A stretch of DNA of 64,000 bases from DATFVA01 sp963832355 (GTDB lineage Bacteria > Bacteroidota > Ignavibacteria > Ignavibacteriales > Ignavibacteriaceae). The stretch lies in NCBI GenBank assembly GCA_963832355.1, contig CAWHTX010000010.1:1-64000 (forward strand), in the 5' to 3' direction. Under the pieces are notes generated by a model. That model did no database searches. It was given only the letters and a program-made list of their open reading frames with translations, and had not been told where the DNA came from. Position numbers and translations under genes: made by a program. Positions 61,336 to 64,000 of this stretch are shown in pieces; within the stretch, counting starts at the first letter, position 1, and each line of letters begins with the position of its first letter.

Positions 61336-62211
61336 CTAAATTTTAGTTAACTGTTTTATACCGCCGGGAAGGAATACCAGCACGAGAAGAAATATCACAA
61401 GACCTACTGCATCACGGTAACCCATGCTGATATAAGTAGCGCCGAAAGTTTCTGCTATTCCCAGTACAAGTCCTCCTGCAATAGCCCCTATTGGTGAACC
61501 TAGCCCGCCCAGTATTGTTATAACAAAAGCTTTAACAGTGAAGATGGGACCGACATCAGGAAAAAGATAATAAACGGGAAGTAGGAGAGTCCCGGCGGCG
61601 GCGACCAATCCGCTGCCCAGCCCGTAAGTTAATATTGTAATCTTTTTCGCACTAATGCCCATTAAAGTTGCCGCATCTCTGTCCTGTGCTGTTGCACGGA
61701 TTGATCTTCCCAGATCGGTTTTTGTCAGCAGTATGAAAAGACCAATGGTTAAAACTATTGCAATCAGGAAAGCGATTACCAGCGGTACACTTAAAGATAT
61801 ATTTCCGAGGTGCCATGCCTCATCAGTGTAGCTTGTTCTTACAGAACGGTAATCGCTTGAAAAAACTGAACGGGCCAGTTCAACAAGAACCATTCCTATT
61901 CCAACGGTCATCAATACCTGGTTTTCGGGAAGTATCGATTCTTTTTTAATAAGAGGGAACAGCAGATACCTGCTGATACCCTTTCCTAAAAAATAAACCG
62001 CAGGGATAGTAATAAAAATGGAGAGGTATGGATCTAATCCGACAAACTGCCACATAACCCACGTAAGGTACATTGCGATCATCATTATCTGACCGTGAGC
62101 CAGGTTTATTATATTCAGTACGCCCATAATAAGAGTCATTCCTATTCCGATAATTGCATAGAGACCGCCTATAAGGAGTCCGTAGATAAGTGACTGAAGT
62201 ATCAGATCCAT
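61336..62211 (-). CDS. livH: Branched-chain amino-acid ABC transporter permease LivH
   Basis: 291 residues on the minus strand, starting after AGAGGA. The first block, QSLIYGLLIGGLYAIIGIGM, then INLAHGQIMMIAMYL, is the LivH signature. The coupling loop reads RATAQDRDAATLMGISAKKI. About eight membrane helices. Together with LivM it forms the channel. Five bases separate its stop from livM; a short gap separates it from the broken livK. Confidence 0.95.
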   Translation of the reverse strand: MDLILQSLIYGLLIGGLYAIIGIGMTLIMGVLNIINLAHGQIMMIAMYLTWVMWQFVGLDPYLSIFITIPAVYFLGKGISRYLLFPLIKKESILPENQVLMTVGIGMVLVELARSVFSSDYRSVRTSYTDEAWHLGNISLSVPLVIAFLIAIVLTIGLFILLTKTDLGRSIRATAQDRDAATLMGISAKKITILTYGLGSGLVAAAGTLLLPVYYLFPDVGPIFTVKAFVITILGGLGSPIGAIAGGLVLGIAETFGATYISMGYRDAVGLVIFLLVLVFLPGGIKQLTKI

Positions 62212-62255
62212 TCCTCTGCCTTTATATTAGTTTATCATGGTTAAGCCAGAATTCA

Positions 62256-63494
62256 TTATTTATTCCACACTACATCCCATTTAACCGGATATTCAAACTG
62301 AGCATTCGCAAGATCTTTCGGCCATATAAGCTTCAGGCTTCCGTCAATCCACTGTACAACGTAAGTGTCCATTTTATTCTGGTGGATTTTGCTGTCGTAG
62401 GAAGTGAATTTAACAGGACCGAAGACTGTCTGCATATCAACTTTATCAAGAGCTTTCTTCAATCCTTCCGATGAATAATCATCAGTGTTATTCAAGGATC
62501 TGTGCAACAACCTGTCCTGCCGCATATGCTTCAGCACCATGATAATCAGGACCATCTCCGCCGTATTTCTTTACGTAGTTATCATAATATTCTGAAGCCC
62601 CGGGGATAGGAAGCGACTGATGCCATAGTGTTGCAGAAACAACTCCATTAGCAGCATTTCCCTGCATTTTCCTTGAATGCCGGCATCGTATAACCTGCTC
62701 CTGCTCCTACAAAGAGTTTAGGTGTAAAGTTGATCTCCCTGGCCTGCTTCATCAGGAGTGCAGCATCCATTACATAGGAAATCATATAGACCATATCAGG
62801 ATTTGCCTTCTTAGCATTCTGAAGAAGCGGTTTGAAATCTACGGCACCTGCCGAATAGGATTTTACATCCAATACCTTGTACCCGAGCTTTTCGCAGGTC
62901 GTTTTGAAATGCCTCGGCTCCGCCCGTACCGAAAGCAGTATTTTCATGCAGAATATATACACTATTCGGTTTCACGACCTCAGTAAGCATACTTTCAAGG
63001 CCCGAGGCATATTCAGATACCGGAGGGTTCACACGGTAGACATAGAATTTGTCGCCGTCATTTGTCGTCAGGTTAAATGCATCAGGTTCCGTTATCTTAT
63101 CAACGGATCCCGTACATACAAGGAAAGGAACGCGGTTCTGCTGGGCGACTGCGCAGGCAGCAAATGTTACTGAAGAACTATATCCGCCCGTAATAAGGGG
63201 AACCTTATTAACGTTGATCAGCTTTTCAGCACCGGCTCTTCCTACATCAGGTTTTCCTGTATCATCTTCATAAACGAATTCGAGCATTCTTCCCTTTATC
63301 CCACCTTCGGCATTAACTTTTTCCTTAACCATTTCGTAGGAGTTTTTCTCCATCTCGCCGAAGTTGGCCTGGGAGCCGGTAAGCGGAAGAAGTACGCCAA
63401 TTTTAATAGGACCGGTTTCCTTTTGACCGCAGCTGCTCAATCCGAGAGCCAGCAGTATTACCAGGGATCCGGCTAGTAGTTTATATAATTTCAT
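62256..63494 (-). pseudogene. livK: Branched-chain amino-acid binding protein LivK, three frameshifts
   Basis: A lipoprotein of about 400 residues if the frame is restored. The first frame from 63494 has a lipobox (LGLSSC) and IGVLLPLTGSQANFGEMEKN, the Leu/Ile/Val-binding start. Frame breaks lie near 62905-62911 (one extra base before AAAACGACC), near 62655-62662 (AAA for AA) and near 62486-62494 (an extra T before AACACTG). Either the gene is decayed or the sequence has base-calling errors at these spots. It normally delivers the substrate to LivHM. The other four liv genes are intact, which favours sequence error or very recent decay. Confidence 0.85.
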
Positions 63495-63517
63495 ATCAGC
63501 ACCTTGAATTTTTAATT

Positions 63518-64000
63518 TTATTTGAATGCCATTGTGAATAGCAATTCGATTTTATATCTGGTATAATCTGTTGCATTATCAACTTTTTCGGTTATTCTTC
63601 TTACTCTTGGAATCATTGTGAATGCACCGTGATCAGATTTGAATAGGGGGATTTTATAGAGCAGCCACAGATAAGTATAATCGTGATCTACATCCGGTGT
63701 TTCTACAAATTTATCTGTTCTCTTGGCAATATCAAACCAGGCTTCCAGAGAGCCGAATCCGGGATCAACTGATGCAATAATTCTGAATAACTGGGCATCA
63801 TATTTTGAAGTTCCATCAACACTCTGAGTTGAAAGTGCTGCATCAAACCCTAATTTGATTCCGGAGAATTCAGGAGAAGAGAGATTTATTCCGTAAGAAA
63901 AAGGAGCAGCAACTGAGTCAGAGGCTACACGTACCATGGCAATAGGCTGAATACCAAAGTCTGAAACTGTAAAATCGTAATTTGCACCTATCGTATAAGC
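63518..64000 (-). CDS. Outer-membrane beta-barrel protein, partial (5' end beyond window)
   Basis: The frame is open to the window edge; 160 codons are visible. The sequence shows alternating strands (SGIKLGFDAALSTQSVDGTS, then DYTYLWLLYKIPLFKSDHGA) and ends YTRYKIELLFTMAF, with the C-terminal aromatic typical of outer-membrane barrels. It stands 23 bases upstream of livK on the same strand, so it may be the outer-membrane partner of the liv system. The family cannot be named from this part. Confidence 0.7.
   Translation of the reverse strand, partial: AYTIGANYDFTVSDFGIQPIAMVRVASDSVAAPFSYGINLSSPEFSGIKLGFDAALSTQSVDGTSKYDAQLFRIIASVDPGFGSLEAWFDIAKRTDKFVETPDVDHDYTYLWLLYKIPLFKSDHGAFTMIPRVRRITEKVDNATDYTRYKIELLFTMAFK

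Overview
The window reads as chromosome of an AT-rich Gram-negative bacterium, most likely of the Ignavibacteria/Chlorobi side of the Bacteroidota superphylum. That placement is inference. It rests on many lipobox lipoproteins and outer-membrane barrels, clear Shine-Dalgarno sequences (unlike many Bacteroidia), HpnCDE squalene genes, NarL-type regulators, and an integron whose integrase points the same way as its cassettes. No rRNA, tRNA or CRISPR array was seen.

Region 1 (1-3.8 kb): a tandem duplication with a 1387-base offset carries two near-identical parallel beta-helix lipoproteins, then two small exported proteins. Region 2 (3.8-11.9 kb): a decayed chromosomal integron. An in-frame-deleted integron integrase (4087-4296) is followed by same-strand cassettes separated by attC-like sites with GTTATAC/GTTAGGC-type core ends, paired outer arms and an extrahelical base. 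Cargo: an unknown lipoprotein, a RibD/DHFR-fold protein, a barrel protein, a second lipoprotein, a membrane protein, a truncated SnoaL-like protein cut by an IS110 remnant, a serine hydrolase and a larger lipoprotein. Two similar ~40-base direct repeats bracket the array.

Region 3 (12-35 kb): an envelope and stress island. It holds two paralogous NarL-type regulators, CsbD-like, lmo0937-like, AI-2E exporter-like, OmpA/TSP3, radical SAM, CheB-CheR-PAS, DUF4398 and OmpA lipoproteins, SPFH, MscS, an sll1863-like lipoprotein, a hibernation factor, an Mla/MCE lipid transporter, LysE, DUF4382 and a glycine-zipper OmpA lipoprotein. Nine copies of a conserved ~40-base element (core TTCATCCTTTTG, two or three bases, then CGATTGT) lie 50-210 bases upstream of nine of these transcription units and were not seen elsewhere in the window. 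This looks like an undescribed regulon signal. The two sensor-kinase-like genes in the island are broken while both regulators are intact.

Region 4 (35-58 kb): mixed housekeeping and accessory genes. These include two paralogous WNG-repeat lipoproteins, an AbiE-type toxin-antitoxin pair, an M28 peptidase, two desaturases (one strikingly like the sphingolipid delta-4 desaturase DEGS), RF3, the hpnCDE operon, an M16 peptidase, GIY-YIG and MFS proteins, a cupin and an RRM protein. Region 5 (58-64 kb, minus strand): a branched-chain amino-acid ABC operon, livK-H-M-G-F plus a CBS-ACT sensor. Its livK is interrupted by three frameshifts, and an outer-membrane protein gene upstream runs off the window edge.
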